From contig NZ_CAKLPX010000001.1 in NCBI RefSeq assembly GCF_923077115.1, positions 682,001-746,000 of the forward strand: a DNA stretch of 64,000 nt. Direction: 5' to 3'. The DNA is from Sinobacterium norvegicum. Lineage in GTDB: Bacteria; Pseudomonadota; Gammaproteobacteria; Pseudomonadales; Sinobacteriaceae. The translations under genes were made by a program, and so were the position numbers. Under the pieces are notes generated by a model that ran no database searches, was not told the origin of the DNA, and saw nothing but the letters and a program-made list of their open reading frames with translations. This document shows, piece after piece, positions 1 to 9,042 of the stretch. The number at the start of each line of letters is the position of its first letter. The stretch's first letter is position 1.

Positions 1-1257
1 TTTTTTTGCATTAAAGAATATGTTGAGTAGAGCCGGCAGCATTTGAAAGGCCCAAATCTTCCCTGGCGGTAATATTTGTTTCAACGTCTTTTTGCGCAGC
101 GCCTCATTAATGATCAAGATAGCCTTGCCCTCTTGCTCTTCACACATATGGTAACCTAGCTTAGCACCGTAAACCTGCTCATTAACATATCGCTGCCCCT
201 GGCCATTGACCACAATTCCTTGCGGCCACGCCTGCGGAGGATTGATAAAACGCCACGCTGAGACAGAATCCATTTGATCGACAGCGCCACCGACAGACTG
301 CCCCAGACGTATACCAGAACCATTACAGCCAGCGGTGCCCAGGGCCATTGCCTTTCGGTATTTCGGCGCATACTCCTTGACCATTTCACGGTTATTAATA
401 AAACCACCCGACGAAATAACAACCCCTTTTTTAGCACGGATCCTCAGTGTATTTCTGTGGCATTGTTGCTCAATCGCAAGAAATTTTTTGCGAGCCAATA
501 CCGCAAGAGGTGGCATCCACATCCGCGCATTATTCGATAGTTGATACCAAAAGAAATGCTTTTTTTGCTGTGACTCAGGCAGTTGCAACAGCTCAACACC
601 AACAACCCCACCACTATCATCGGTGATTAAACGCTGCACCTCGCTGTGGAATTGTGGCTTAACCCCCTTATTTAGCGCCGACTGATTCAGCGGATCATAA
701 AACGCGGCTCCACTTAGCCCTTTACCAAGCGCGCGATGGCCTCGGGGTGCCGGTTTCGCCTTCTCTTTATACTCCGCCACCACCTCGTTGCCAGAATAGT
801 ACAGATAGTATTTATCGGTGGGGTAAGACGTTTTTACCGGGCTCATCGACCCCTCAAACTTGACCCCATTGCCCTGTAGCCAGCTCAGGTTGTCCAGTGA
901 GGTCTCACAAAAACGCTGCAGCGTTTTATCGCTGACCACCCCCTGCACCTCCATCTGCAAATACTTAAACATCTCTTCGGCGCTATCTTCAAAATTAGCC
1001 TGCTGCTGGAACTCACTGCCACCACCGCAGTAAAAAATACCGCCACTGATCTGTGTCGCTCCACCGCCTTTAAAGCGGTCGATGGCAATGACATCAGCGC
1101 CCTGCTCAACCGCCTCAATGGCCGCCGATGCGCCCGCACCGCCGAAGCCAACAATGACAACATCGGCACTTCTATCCCATACACAATCGTCAACATTATC
1201 GACAATCAATGGTTCTGCAACGTGGGAAAACCAATTCTTATCATTAGGTGATGGCAT
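1..1257 (-). CDS. FAD-dependent oxidoreductase, 3-ketosteroid dehydrogenase/fumarate reductase type (C-terminus outside window)
   Basis: The reading frame stays open from an ATG at 1257 to the left edge of the window, so at least 419 codons are present and the C-terminus is missing. Near residue 30 there is a dinucleotide-binding segment (VVIVGFGGAGASAA) of the FAD_binding_2 family. It is followed by GGGATQISGGIFYCGGG, which resembles the flavin-contacting region of 3-ketosteroid-delta-1-dehydrogenases and flavocytochrome c fumarate reductases. A second typical element, GVVISSGGF, and the GTAGCNGSGIRLG stretch complete the family pattern. The protein probably oxidises or reduces a steroid-like or unsaturated substrate, but the substrate cannot be read from the sequence. 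It is transcribed away from the ygiD-like gene. The family is well supported; the specific function is not. Confidence 0.85.
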   Translation of the reverse strand, partial: MPSPNDKNWFSHVAEPLIVDNVDDCVWDRSADVVIVGFGGAGASAAIEAVEQGADVIAIDRFKGGGATQISGGIFYCGGGSEFQQQANFEDSAEEMFKYLQMEVQGVVSDKTLQRFCETSLDNLSWLQGNGVKFEGSMSPVKTSYPTDKYYLYYSGNEVVAEYKEKAKPAPRGHRALGKGLSGAAFYDPLNQSALNKGVKPQFHSEVQRLITDDSGGVVGVELLQLPESQQKKHFFWYQLSNNARMWMPPLAVLARKKFLAIEQQCHRNTLRIRAKKGVVISSGGFINNREMVKEYAPKYRKAMALGTAGCNGSGIRLGQSVGGAVDQMDSVSAWRFINPPQAWPQGIVVNGQGQRYVNEQVYGAKLGYHMCEEQEGKAILIINEALRKKTLKQILPPGKIWAFQMLPALLNIFFNAKK

Positions 1258-1465
1258 AATATATCCTTCGTCAATAGCGATATTCAGGCGCATAACATGC
1301 CCAAGCTAATATTAATTCAGTGAGATTAACTAACAACGCGCGGACAGCGCAATAGTCTTCTAGACAATCTTCAAACACATCACCGATATCGGTTACTTAA
1401 TCGTGACAAGTGAGTGATAAATTAGCGATTCAACTCGACGACGAATTATCCAAGCGGATAACACT

Positions 1466-2251
1466 ATGACAAAATCACGCCGTATTATGCCCTGTTTATT
1501 CCTCGCTCACGGCAGCCCAATGAATGCCGTTGAGAGCAATCGATTCACCGATGACTGGAGCATATTGGCCGGCAACATGCCTCAACCCGACGCCATAGTA
1601 GTGATCTCCGCCCACTGGCAAACCCCGTCACCCATGGTCACCTCGACGCATAAACCCGCCACAATTCACGATTACCGTGGCGGCTCGCAAGCTCTGCGAG
1701 CAATTCGTTACCGCTGCCCAGGCGCACCCGACTTGGCACAGCAAATGATTCAGCGACACCCCGAGATCAGTGCCGATAGCAATAGAGGCTTGGATCATGG
1801 TAGTTGGACTCTATTGAATAAGCTCTACCCCGCTGCCGATATCCCCACACTTCAACTCAGCCTAGCAACGGACTACTATCCGCAACAGCACATCGCCCTT
1901 GCCCAACAGCTCCGATGGCTGCGGGATAACAACACTCTGCTGATAGGGTCGGGCAATATCGTCCACAATATTGGCTATTGGATGGCTTGGGCACAGGGCA
2001 AGGTGACCAACACCCGTTGGGCCCATGACTTTGATCAAACAATATTTGAAGCTATTTGCAGCCAGCGCTTGGATATATTGGCCGATTACCAGGCAATCGA
2101 TGGCGCAGCCCTTGCTGTACCTACGGACGAACATTATCTGCCACTGCTATACGCTGCGGCTATCGCCGATACAGACGATACAATCACCACCTCCCAATTT
2201 ACCAGCACCGGCTTCGAAGCCGATTGCAGTCGCTCGATCCGTTTCGGCTGA
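1466..2251 (+). CDS. ygiD: 4,5-DOPA-extradiol-dioxygenase family protein (YgiD/LigB type)
   Basis: This 261-residue protein belongs to the class III extradiol ring-cleavage (LigB) superfamily and aligns end to end with E. coli YgiD. It carries the metal-ligand histidines of that family: LAHGSPMN (His15), VVISAHW (His50), GSGNIVHN (His about 167) and the C-terminal EHYLPLLY histidine (about 223). The HDYRG and LDHGSW segments are also conserved. Family members open catechol rings such as L-DOPA with a single metal ion; the physiological substrate of bacterial YgiD is uncertain. The gene stands alone, divergent from the flavoprotein, with a 208 bp spacer that I cannot resolve further. Confidence 0.9.
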   Translation: MTKSRRIMPCLFLAHGSPMNAVESNRFTDDWSILAGNMPQPDAIVVISAHWQTPSPMVTSTHKPATIHDYRGGSQALRAIRYRCPGAPDLAQQMIQRHPEISADSNRGLDHGSWTLLNKLYPAADIPTLQLSLATDYYPQQHIALAQQLRWLRDNNTLLIGSGNIVHNIGYWMAWAQGKVTNTRWAHDFDQTIFEAICSQRLDILADYQAIDGAALAVPTDEHYLPLLYAAAIADTDDTITTSQFTSTGFEADCSRSIRFG

Positions 2252-2458
2252 TTGACCAAACACCAACACCAACACCAGTTGGTAACATGCTGTGACTGTT
2301 GCCATTCTTACGATACAGCACCGAGCAGCATAAAAACCGGGGAGGATAAGAATCGAAAAACTCTTTATCTAGCCACTGAATGCCATTAAAGTAGTATCCA
2401 CGAAAAATAAAAGCACTGTAAACATGCAGTATACCGTGCCCAAAAAATGGATCGAGTG

Positions 2459-3010
2459 ATGATAAAAAAAATACTACTTAGCCTCAGCCTACTGACCGCA
2501 AGCTCTGCACTTTCTGCCCTCGATGTTGGCGAAACCCTCCCCGCTGTTTCTATCAATGATCGGGGTGAATTATTACTCGAAGAAAAAACTATCGCCTTTG
2601 ATAGCTGGAGTATCGATGAACTCGACAGCTCTAAAACCAATATTATTATGTATCTAGCCGGTCGCATGTCCTCCGACAAGATGATTCGCCCCTTTACCGA
2701 TGCATTAGAAGCGGAGAATATCTCGCTGGACAAGATACACAGTACGACTATTGTCAACTTAGATGACAGCTTATGGGGCACCACTGGCTTTGTTATCTCC
2801 GAAGTTAAATCAAATAAACAAGAACACCCTGAAGTGACTTTTGTGCTGGAAGAAAGCGGTGAGACACTGAAGAAGTGGCAGCTTGACGAAGGCAGCGCAG
2901 CGATTATCATCCTGACCAACAAGGGTGAGATAGCCTACCTCAAACAGGGTGCTTTCGATGATGCTGAAGCTAAAAATGCATTGGCCGTTCTGAAGAAAAA
3001 CCTACCGTAG
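2459..3010 (+). CDS. ytfJ: YtfJ family periplasmic protein
   Basis: The protein has a signal peptide (MIKK followed by a leucine-rich core ending in ALSA) and then the YtfJ signatures VGETLPAVSINDRGELLL, YLAGRMSS, STTIVNLDD and WQLDEGSAA, which match E. coli YtfJ along its length. YtfJ has a thioredoxin-like fold without the redox CxxC, and none is present here. Its biochemical role is not established. Two in-frame starts lie upstream: ATG at 2447 and GTG at 2456. I prefer ATG 2459 because it gives a compact signal peptide with a dibasic n-region and has a GGA element eight bases upstream. Neighbouring genes do not suggest a partner. Confidence 0.88.
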   Translation: MIKKILLSLSLLTASSALSALDVGETLPAVSINDRGELLLEEKTIAFDSWSIDELDSSKTNIIMYLAGRMSSDKMIRPFTDALEAENISLDKIHSTTIVNLDDSLWGTTGFVISEVKSNKQEHPEVTFVLEESGETLKKWQLDEGSAAIIILTNKGEIAYLKQGAFDDAEAKNALAVLKKNLP

Positions 3011-3146
3011 GCGATAACCGTCACTATTCTTAGCTGATTGGCGTTACATTTAGGCAATACGTACTATTTTTTCTTGCCTGTGACGCCTTCTGCCAGCAAA
3101 ATAGTCCGAGATAAAACTAATGCTCGTTAATATGATAGGTACCCCT

Positions 3147-4808
3147 ATGGCTCAAGCTTATGATTACATTATTGTTGGCGCAGGCTCTGCCGGCTGCGCC
3201 CTGGCCAACAAGTTGTCCGAAGATAGCAATAACTCAGTCTTACTACTTGAAGCCGGCGGCAAGGGCAAAAGCCCGCTGATTGGCATGCCACTAGGTTTTG
3301 CCTTTTTAATGAAAGACCCCAAGCACAATTGGTGCTACCTCAGTGAGCCTGAGCCGGAAATGCATGGTCGTCAGCTTGAACAGCCAAGGGGCAAGGTTCT
3401 CGGTGGCTCAAGCTCTATTAACGGCATGGTATATATCCGCGGACACAAAGAGGATTACAATGGTTGGCATGCCGCTGGCTGCCCAGGCTGGAGTTATAAC
3501 GATGTACTGCCCTACTTTAAGCGCAGCGAACATAATGTTAACGGTGCCAACGAATTTCATGGTGTCGGTGGGCCACTGTGGGTCGACAATCCAGTCAACA
3601 AATATGCCCTTGGCGAACTCTTCATCAAGGCTGGCGTGGCGATAGGCATCCCCTTTACCGAGGACTTTAACGGCGCCCAACAAGAGGGCATGGGACGCTA
3701 TCAGGTCAACATTAAAAACGGCAAACGCCAAAGTACTGCAGCAACCTACTTAAAACAGGCCAGTAAGCGCAGTAACTTAACGGTGATAACTAACGCCCTC
3801 AGCGATAAGATCAATTTCGATGGCAATCGCGCCTCAGGTGTCAGCTATACCATCAAGGGCCAGCATCATGCAGCCAGCGCGAATAAAGAGGTCATCCTCT
3901 GCGGCGGTACTATCAACTCACCACAACTACTTGAGCTATCCGGTATCGGTGCTGAAAAAGTGCTAAGCAAACAGGGCATTAACGTCATTCAAGAGCTGCC
4001 CGGTGTTGGTGAGAACATGCAGGATCACCTCACTGTCAATATTCAACAAAAGCTCAAAGACGTGGTGACCTTCTATGAAGAAACCCGTCCTCTTGCTTTC
4101 GTCAAAAACCTATTTAATTACTTCACCAAAGGTACCGGACTGTTTGCTCACCCCGCTTCCGAAGTCGGCGCATTCTTTAAAACAGATGAAAATCAGCCCC
4201 GCCCCAATGCCCAGATTCACTTTGCCCCGGCCGCCAGCGAAACCGACAGCAAAGGCAATATGATCACTGTCCCAGGCACCACTGCCACTGTTTGTATTAC
4301 CCAACCAAGCAGTGTCGGTAGTGTCCATATAAAAAGCCCTAAATCAGACAGCTACCCAAGCATAAAGTTTAACTATCTGTCGACAGAGGAGGACCGGGTC
4401 AATACCGTCGCGGCCATTCGTAAAACCCGTGATATTTTTGGCTCTCCGGTGCTCGACAAGCACCGCGAAGAAGAACTGCTCCCCGGGCCTGACTGTCAAA
4501 CTGACGAGCAGTTGCTCGACTATGCTCGCCGTGAAGCCAACTCGGTATATCACCCGGTCGGTACCTGCAAAATGGGCGTCGATAATATGGCTGTTGTTGA
4601 TCCGGAACTGCGCGTCTACGGCGTTAAAGGGTTGCGTGTTGCCGACGCCTCCGTCATGCCAAATATTTTGGCCGGAAATACCAACGCCGCCTGCGTCGTC
4701 ATCGCTGAAAAATGCGCCGACTTCATTCTTAATAAGATAGATAGCCTGCCTCAAGTCGATTATCTGCAGCAAACGGCGTCAACCGACCAAGCCACAATCG
4801 ACGCCTAA
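3147..4808 (+). CDS. GMC family flavin-dependent alcohol dehydrogenase (AlkJ/BetA-like)
   Basis: The N-terminus YDYIIVGAGSAGCALANKL is a Rossmann FAD-binding motif. It is followed by the GMC signature around PRGKVLGGSSSINGMVYIRG and a second signature, CGGTINSPQLLELSGIG. The C-terminal YHPVGTCKMG supplies the catalytic His, and AGNTNAACV supplies the Asn that pairs with it in choline dehydrogenase-like enzymes. Its N-terminal half resembles the membrane-associated alcohol dehydrogenase AlkJ more than choline dehydrogenase BetA, so I favour oxidation of an aliphatic or terpenoid alcohol to the aldehyde; this substrate is inference. The frame extends to an ATG at 3120. I chose 3147 because AGGT lies eight bases upstream and the FAD motif then begins at about residue 5. 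Confidence 0.9.
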   Translation: MAQAYDYIIVGAGSAGCALANKLSEDSNNSVLLLEAGGKGKSPLIGMPLGFAFLMKDPKHNWCYLSEPEPEMHGRQLEQPRGKVLGGSSSINGMVYIRGHKEDYNGWHAAGCPGWSYNDVLPYFKRSEHNVNGANEFHGVGGPLWVDNPVNKYALGELFIKAGVAIGIPFTEDFNGAQQEGMGRYQVNIKNGKRQSTAATYLKQASKRSNLTVITNALSDKINFDGNRASGVSYTIKGQHHAASANKEVILCGGTINSPQLLELSGIGAEKVLSKQGINVIQELPGVGENMQDHLTVNIQQKLKDVVTFYEETRPLAFVKNLFNYFTKGTGLFAHPASEVGAFFKTDENQPRPNAQIHFAPAASETDSKGNMITVPGTTATVCITQPSSVGSVHIKSPKSDSYPSIKFNYLSTEEDRVNTVAAIRKTRDIFGSPVLDKHREEELLPGPDCQTDEQLLDYARREANSVYHPVGTCKMGVDNMAVVDPELRVYGVKGLRVADASVMPNILAGNTNAACVVIAEKCADFILNKIDSLPQVDYLQQTASTDQATIDA

Positions 4809-4817
4809 CCCCCTACT

Positions 4818-4843
4818 CGCGAGGCTGATATAACAGCCTCGCG
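4818..4843 (+). terminator. Hairpin after the GMC dehydrogenase gene
   Basis: Ten perfect base pairs (CGCGAGGCTG with CAGCCTCGCG) close a six-base loop, starting 10 bases after the stop codon. No T-run follows, so it may be a Rho-linked or 3'-end-stabilising hairpin rather than a classic intrinsic terminator. Confidence 0.45.
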
Positions 4844-4979
4844 GCCTTAGGATGATTGACAGGCCATAGTAACAGGGACGTTTATATCACCGTTTAATAC
4901 CCCGGCGGACAGCGGCCATAGCCAACAACATCCCAGTCCTCTATTATGCTTTCTTGATTAGAGCAACACCGAGACCATC

Positions 4980-5462
4980 GTGATATCAGGCATAGGCAAT
5001 AGCAAGGCGAGCTTCACTGTATACATCGGTAATACACCACCACTGTCACCCTACCAACAGCTAACATCGATTTCCCCCCTATTACCCGGCGAAATAGCCC
5101 ATATTGCCAACGAGACAGGCAATCACTGGCGTAAAGTCTTTAACGTCTTCGCCAAACTCCTCTTCCAGCTAAACAGCAGCAATCATACTAGCTGGCAACA
5201 ACTGCGTGATAATGAATTGTTGCAGGCGAACAGCCATCAGCGCATGATTTTCTCACCTCATTTAAACCCCAGCCTAGGGCTGGACATTATTGCCGGCAAA
5301 CACCATGGCCTGTCGATGGTAGAGTCCAGCCAACTAGACTGGCTTGATAACGATTTCGCCCTCCACCGCCAGCGCGATTTAATCGTCACGCCCTACTTCG
5401 ATTATCGACAGTTAAGCAATCATAAAATTGACACCCTTTGTCGGCTGATAGAGTCACTGTAA
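4980..5462 (+). CDS. Conserved hypothetical protein (DUF6942-like)
   Basis: This 160-residue soluble protein starts at a GTG. It has no signal peptide or membrane segment. Recognisable blocks are LSPLLPGEI-type sequence near residue 34, the TGNHWRKVFNVFAKLLFQL segment near residues 46-64, LDWLDNDFALHRQRDLIVTPYFDYRQLSN near residues 122-150, and a leucine-rich C-terminus. The pattern recalls a family of uncharacterised proteins of marine gammaproteobacteria that I associate with DUF6942, from memory and with modest confidence. No catalytic motif is evident. It lies directly upstream of dusA (66-105 bases, depending on the dusA start) in the same direction. Confidence 0.7.
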   Translation: MISGIGNSKASFTVYIGNTPPLSPYQQLTSISPLLPGEIAHIANETGNHWRKVFNVFAKLLFQLNSSNHTSWQQLRDNELLQANSHQRMIFSPHLNPSLGLDIIAGKHHGLSMVESSQLDWLDNDFALHRQRDLIVTPYFDYRQLSNHKIDTLCRLIESL

Positions 5463-5566
5463 TAAGCTGTGGTACAATCGCCGCCGAACACCGTCCCGGC
5501 TCAGCGCCCAGCCGGTAGATTCGTCAAGTGACACTCAGCCCATGCGCACAGGCCAGCGATAAATTT

Positions 5567-6574
5567 ATGCTCGAAGATCTTATTTCAATCCCTGCTCGAC
5601 GCGATATTGACCGACGTTTCTGTGTCGCTCCAATGCTCGACTGGACCGACAAACACTGCCGTGTGTTCCATCGTCAACTAACGCAACAGGCGGTGCTATA
5701 CACCGAGATGATTACCACCGGCGCCATTATTCATGGCAAGGGCGGGGCCGAGCGCTTTCTTGGTTTTAACGCCATTGAACACCCGGTGGCGCTGCAACTG
5801 GGCGGCAGCAATCGTGACGATTTAGCGCACTGCACTAAATTAGCTGCCGACTGGGGCTACGATGAGGTCAACCTAAATTGTGGTTGCCCCTCAGACCGCG
5901 TGCAAAACGGTATGTTTGGCGCCTGCTTAATGGCCAAGCCGGCGCTGGTTGCCGACGGCATTAAAGCCATGCAAGATGCTGCTGACATCGATATTACCGT
6001 CAAACACCGTATCGGCATAGACGATATGGAGTCCTACCAGGAACTGGTAGACTTTATACAACCCATTGCAGACACCGGCTGCAAGACTTTCATTGTGCAT
6101 GCAAGAAAGGCCTGGCTACAGGGCTTAAGCCCGAAGCAAAACAGGGAAATTCCACCACTGAATTATGACATGGTCTACCAGCTTAAACGCGACATGCCCG
6201 ACCTAGAGATCATTATTAACGGCGGCATTAATAGCTTGCAAGAAAGCAGGCAACACCTACAGCATGTCGATGGCGTAATGGTCGGACGCGAGGCTTACCA
6301 CAATCCATCGATGCTACGTTTTGTCGACAGCGAAATTTATGGCGGCCAGGGTGATATTATCGACCCGATTACCGCCATTCGACAGCTCTACCCTTACATT
6401 GAACAGCAATTAGCCACCGACAATGTGCGACTCAACCACATTACCCGCCACCTGCTGGGCATTTTTCAAGGGATGCGTGGCGCCAAGATATTCCGCCGTT
6501 ATATCAGCGAGAATGCACACAAGCCAAACGCCGGCATTGACGTATTAGAACAGGCGCTGAGCGCTGTCGAATAA
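5567..6574 (+). CDS. dusA: tRNA-dihydrouridine(20/20a) synthase DusA
   Basis: The protein follows E. coli DusA throughout. [15 protein letters not shown] is the FMN-binding barrel start, [12 protein letters not shown] follows, and [21 protein letters not shown] contains the catalytic cysteine (the one in GCPS). [21 protein letters not shown] binds tRNA and INGGI plus VMVGREAY bind phosphate. DusA reduces uridine 20/20a in the tRNA D-loop using FMN and NADPH. The C-terminal helical part ([17 protein letters not shown]) is complete. A GTG at 5528 would add 13 residues; neither start has a convincing ribosome binding site, and 5567 gives the usual N-terminal length. Confidence 0.96.
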   Translation: MLEDLISIPARRDIDRRFCVAPMLDWTDKHCRVFHRQLTQQAVLYTEMITTGAIIHGKGGAERFLGFNAIEHPVALQLGGSNRDDLAHCTKLAADWGYDEVNLNCGCPSDRVQNGMFGACLMAKPALVADGIKAMQDAADIDITVKHRIGIDDMESYQELVDFIQPIADTGCKTFIVHARKAWLQGLSPKQNREIPPLNYDMVYQLKRDMPDLEIIINGGINSLQESRQHLQHVDGVMVGREAYHNPSMLRFVDSEIYGGQGDIIDPITAIRQLYPYIEQQLATDNVRLNHITRHLLGIFQGMRGAKIFRRYISENAHKPNAGIDVLEQALSAVE

Positions 6575-6589
6575 CCCCTGACGTGATCC

Positions 6590-6976
6590 CTACTCAAACC
6601 ACACTGGCACTATTTTATCGATATAGTCTTGTTCATTGAGCGCTTCCAGCACCTGACGGTAGTCCGGGCGCTGGGTGTCGCTGACCATAAGCCACTGATC
6701 TTGACTGCAACCTATACGCCCAGGTGAACGGCCGTATACCTGAGCTTTGACATCAATCATCTGCACCTGCTGCAAATTTTCCCTGTCACGGGGGATACAG
6801 AACTCATAACTGAGACTGCGCAAACCATCAGCTGGCCCATATAAACCATGGTTATCGAGCATCGATAAATCGACATAGAGCTTATTCACTGCATTCGAAT
6901 GGCCTTGCCTGAAACTATCACAGCCGCTCACCAGCGTTAACATTACCAGCACGACCAATACACTACTTGTTTTCAT
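6590..6976 (-). CDS. Small predicted lipoprotein
   Basis: This 128-residue protein has a signal peptide with a lipobox (LVSGC, cysteine about residue 19), so it should be lipidated and membrane-anchored. The mature part is hydrophilic, with two further cysteines (FCIPRDREN and IGCSQDQW) that could form a disulfide. Its 3' end faces dusA convergently 15 bases away. I do not recognise a named family, and no functional clue comes from the neighbours. Confidence 0.75.
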   Translation of the reverse strand: MKTSSVLVVLVMLTLVSGCDSFRQGHSNAVNKLYVDLSMLDNHGLYGPADGLRSLSYEFCIPRDRENLQQVQMIDVKAQVYGRSPGRIGCSQDQWLMVSDTQRPDYRQVLEALNEQDYIDKIVPVWFE

Positions 6977-7144
6977 TATTACTACGATTTTGAAGAATTG
7001 ACGTGCGCTATTATCAACTAATTCTCAGGCAAATACAGTGCCGAAATCATCATCATTTATTCATCTCACGCTATAGCGGCAATGAACACCATCAGGTAGC
7101 ATGATAGCCACAGTATTTAACCCTCAATATTTCACGTGGTTCAA

Positions 7145-8095
7145 ATGACAAATAAATTAGTACAACTGAAATCCATGACCAGTGTGGTTGCCGACACCGG
7201 TGATGTAGAAGCAATCGAGAAATTCACCCCCCTCGATGCCACCACCAACCCATCGCTACTGCTAAAAGCGGCGGCACTGCCCCATTATCGCAAGCTCGTC
7301 GACGAGGCATTAACCTGGTCGAAACAGCAGTCATCAAACAATAACATCAGCCTCTGTGTCGATTATCTTGCCGTGGCGATAGGCGCCGAAATCCTGAAGA
7401 CTATTCCCGGCCGCATCTCGACAGAGGTTGATGCCAGGCTGTCGTTCAACACTGCAGAGACGGTCGCCAAAGCACATCAGCTCATCGACATGTATCAGCA
7501 GCGAGGCATCGATAAAAGCCGCGTACTGATTAAGATTGCATCGACTTGGGAAGGCATTAAAGCCGCGGAAGAATTAGAGAAAGAAGGCATAAATTGTAAC
7601 CTGACTCTGCTATTTAACTTCGCTCAGGCTGTTGCCTGTGCTGAAGCCGGGGTGTTTTTAATCTCTCCGTTTGTCGGTCGCATTCTCGACTGGTTCAAGG
7701 CTAATAGCGAACAAAAAGAATACACCGCCGAGCAAGACCCTGGCGTCGTTTCTGTCAGCCGCATCTATCATTACTACAAGAGCCAGGGCTACAATACGGT
7801 GGTCATGGGTGCTAGTTTCCGCAATATCGGCGAGATCGAACAGCTGGCTGGCTGCGACAAGCTCACCATCAGCCCAGCACTTCTACAAGCTCTTGAGGCC
7901 GACAACGGCACTCTGCAGCAACAACTCGATGCCAACAAGGTCAACAGCGAGGCCCGAGTCAATTTCGATCAAGCCAGCTTCCGCTGGGCAATGAACCAGG
8001 ATCCAATGGCCACCGAAAAACTCTCCGAAGGTATTCGTAACTTTGCTGCCGACCAAGATAAACTGGAAGCATGGCTGTTAACCCTCGATGTTTAA
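7145..8095 (+). CDS. tal: Transaldolase (TalB type)
   Basis: The enzyme transfers a dihydroxyacetone unit between sedoheptulose-7-phosphate and glyceraldehyde-3-phosphate in the non-oxidative pentose phosphate pathway. The Schiff-base lysine is Lys130 in [12 protein letters not shown]. Other signatures are [15 protein letters not shown] near the N-terminus, [12 protein letters not shown] and [13 protein letters not shown]. Length (316 residues) and sequence match E. coli TalB. A GTG nine bases upstream (7136) is possible, but ATG 7145 reproduces the TalB N-terminus. The stop overlaps the start of the following TerB-like gene by eight bases, so the two are probably translated from one message. 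Confidence 0.96.
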   Translation: MTNKLVQLKSMTSVVADTGDVEAIEKFTPLDATTNPSLLLKAAALPHYRKLVDEALTWSKQQSSNNNISLCVDYLAVAIGAEILKTIPGRISTEVDARLSFNTAETVAKAHQLIDMYQQRGIDKSRVLIKIASTWEGIKAAEELEKEGINCNLTLLFNFAQAVACAEAGVFLISPFVGRILDWFKANSEQKEYTAEQDPGVVSVSRIYHYYKSQGYNTVVMGASFRNIGEIEQLAGCDKLTISPALLQALEADNGTLQQQLDANKVNSEARVNFDQASFRWAMNQDPMATEKLSEGIRNFAADQDKLEAWLLTLDV

Positions 8096-8531
8096 ACGAC
8101 TCGCCGACCTCTTCAGCCCTGTTGAGCAAGAACAACAGCAAGACAGCCTCGAGCTAGCAGCCTGTGCACTGCTGCTAGAGCTCTCGATGGCAGATAATAC
8201 GGTGACTGAAGCCGAGATTGCTGTCAGCCAACAGGCGATGGAGGCGTTGTTCGGCTTGAGCCATGAGGCCATTGAGGACATCACTGTCATCGCTAAGCAA
8301 CGTCGCAGTGACAGTGCCGATCTCTATAGCTTTACCAAGTTGATCACCGAGCATTATAGTGCCGAACAACGGCGTCAGTTCATTTATAAGATGTGGCTGG
8401 TTGCCTACGCCGACGGTGAGCTGGATAAATATGAGGATTCGTTGATTCGCAAGGTTTCAGAATTGATTTACGTACCGCACTCTGCGTTTATTCAAACTAA
8501 ATTAGAAGCCGAGCAGTCCTACCGCCAATAG
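8088..8531 (+). CDS. TerB-like (tellurite resistance B fold) protein
   Basis: This 147-residue all-helical protein shows the TerB pattern: an N-terminal helical repeat with [16 protein letters not shown] and a second with [26 protein letters not shown], both rich in acidic residues as in metal-binding TerB domains. Stand-alone TerB proteins are widespread in gammaproteobacteria and usually have no tested role in tellurite resistance. No other ter gene is present. It is translationally coupled to transaldolase, a common but functionally unexplained arrangement. Confidence 0.82.
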   Translation: MFKRLADLFSPVEQEQQQDSLELAACALLLELSMADNTVTEAEIAVSQQAMEALFGLSHEAIEDITVIAKQRRSDSADLYSFTKLITEHYSAEQRRQFIYKMWLVAYADGELDKYEDSLIRKVSELIYVPHSAFIQTKLEAEQSYRQ

Positions 8532-8541
8532 TCACCTGAGT

Positions 8542-9039
8542 TTAGTGCTCGCTGTGAATACTCGCTTCCAGCGTCGAAACCAATTGCTCAAATTTAACCC
8601 GGTTTTCGTCGCTGAGCCCCATTAATACACGGTGCGCCTCGATGACTTTTTCTCGCATATCAGCTTCGCTGCAATCGCATAACGTCAGCCCTGTTTCGGC
8701 CATCGTTACCTCGTCAATCTGCGAGAGGATTTTAAATACCTTATCAAAGCTCATACTCTCCAATAGACGGGTAATACTGGCATCGGGAGAGTAAATAGTG
8801 GGTAGGTAGTCGAATTCTTGCTGCGCTTTGATTGATAACTTGGCCAGCATACCCAAGGTCGTGCTATCGATGCCCTCGGCAGCCGACAAATCGACCAAAA
8901 TGCTCTCAAAGGCAGAGTCGGCAAGCATTGCCTGAAGGTATTCATCAAAGGCAGCACACCAGGTGACACGCACGTCCCCGGTCAATTTGATCATGTACGC
9001 ACCCTGGTGTTTGGCCACCAAAATCTTTCCCGCTGCCAT
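8542..9039 (-). CDS. STAS-domain protein (anti-sigma-factor antagonist type)
   Basis: The first 100 residues form a STAS domain. AYMIKLTGDVRVTWC and ILVDLSAAEGIDSTTLGMLAKL contain the usual phosphorylatable site, here Ser59/Thr60 within IDSTT. The remaining 60 residues are a helical tail (ADMREKVIEAHRVLMGLSDENRVKFEQLV). The ribosome binding site AGAGG precedes the ATG, and the gene starts 3 bases after the phosphatase gene, so they form one operon. By analogy with the HsbR-HsbA switch of Pseudomonas, the phosphorylation state of this protein would be set by its neighbour. The downstream target is not encoded here. Confidence 0.9.
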   Translation of the reverse strand: MAAGKILVAKHQGAYMIKLTGDVRVTWCAAFDEYLQAMLADSAFESILVDLSAAEGIDSTTLGMLAKLSIKAQQEFDYLPTIYSPDASITRLLESMSFDKVFKILSQIDEVTMAETGLTLCDCSEADMREKVIEAHRVLMGLSDENRVKFEQLVSTLEASIHSEH

Positions 9040-9042
9040 AAG

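Noticed and set aside
8088..8531. Tellurite resistance operon
   Set aside because: Only a stand-alone TerB-like protein is present, coupled to transaldolase; no TerA, TerC, TerD or TerE genes occur.
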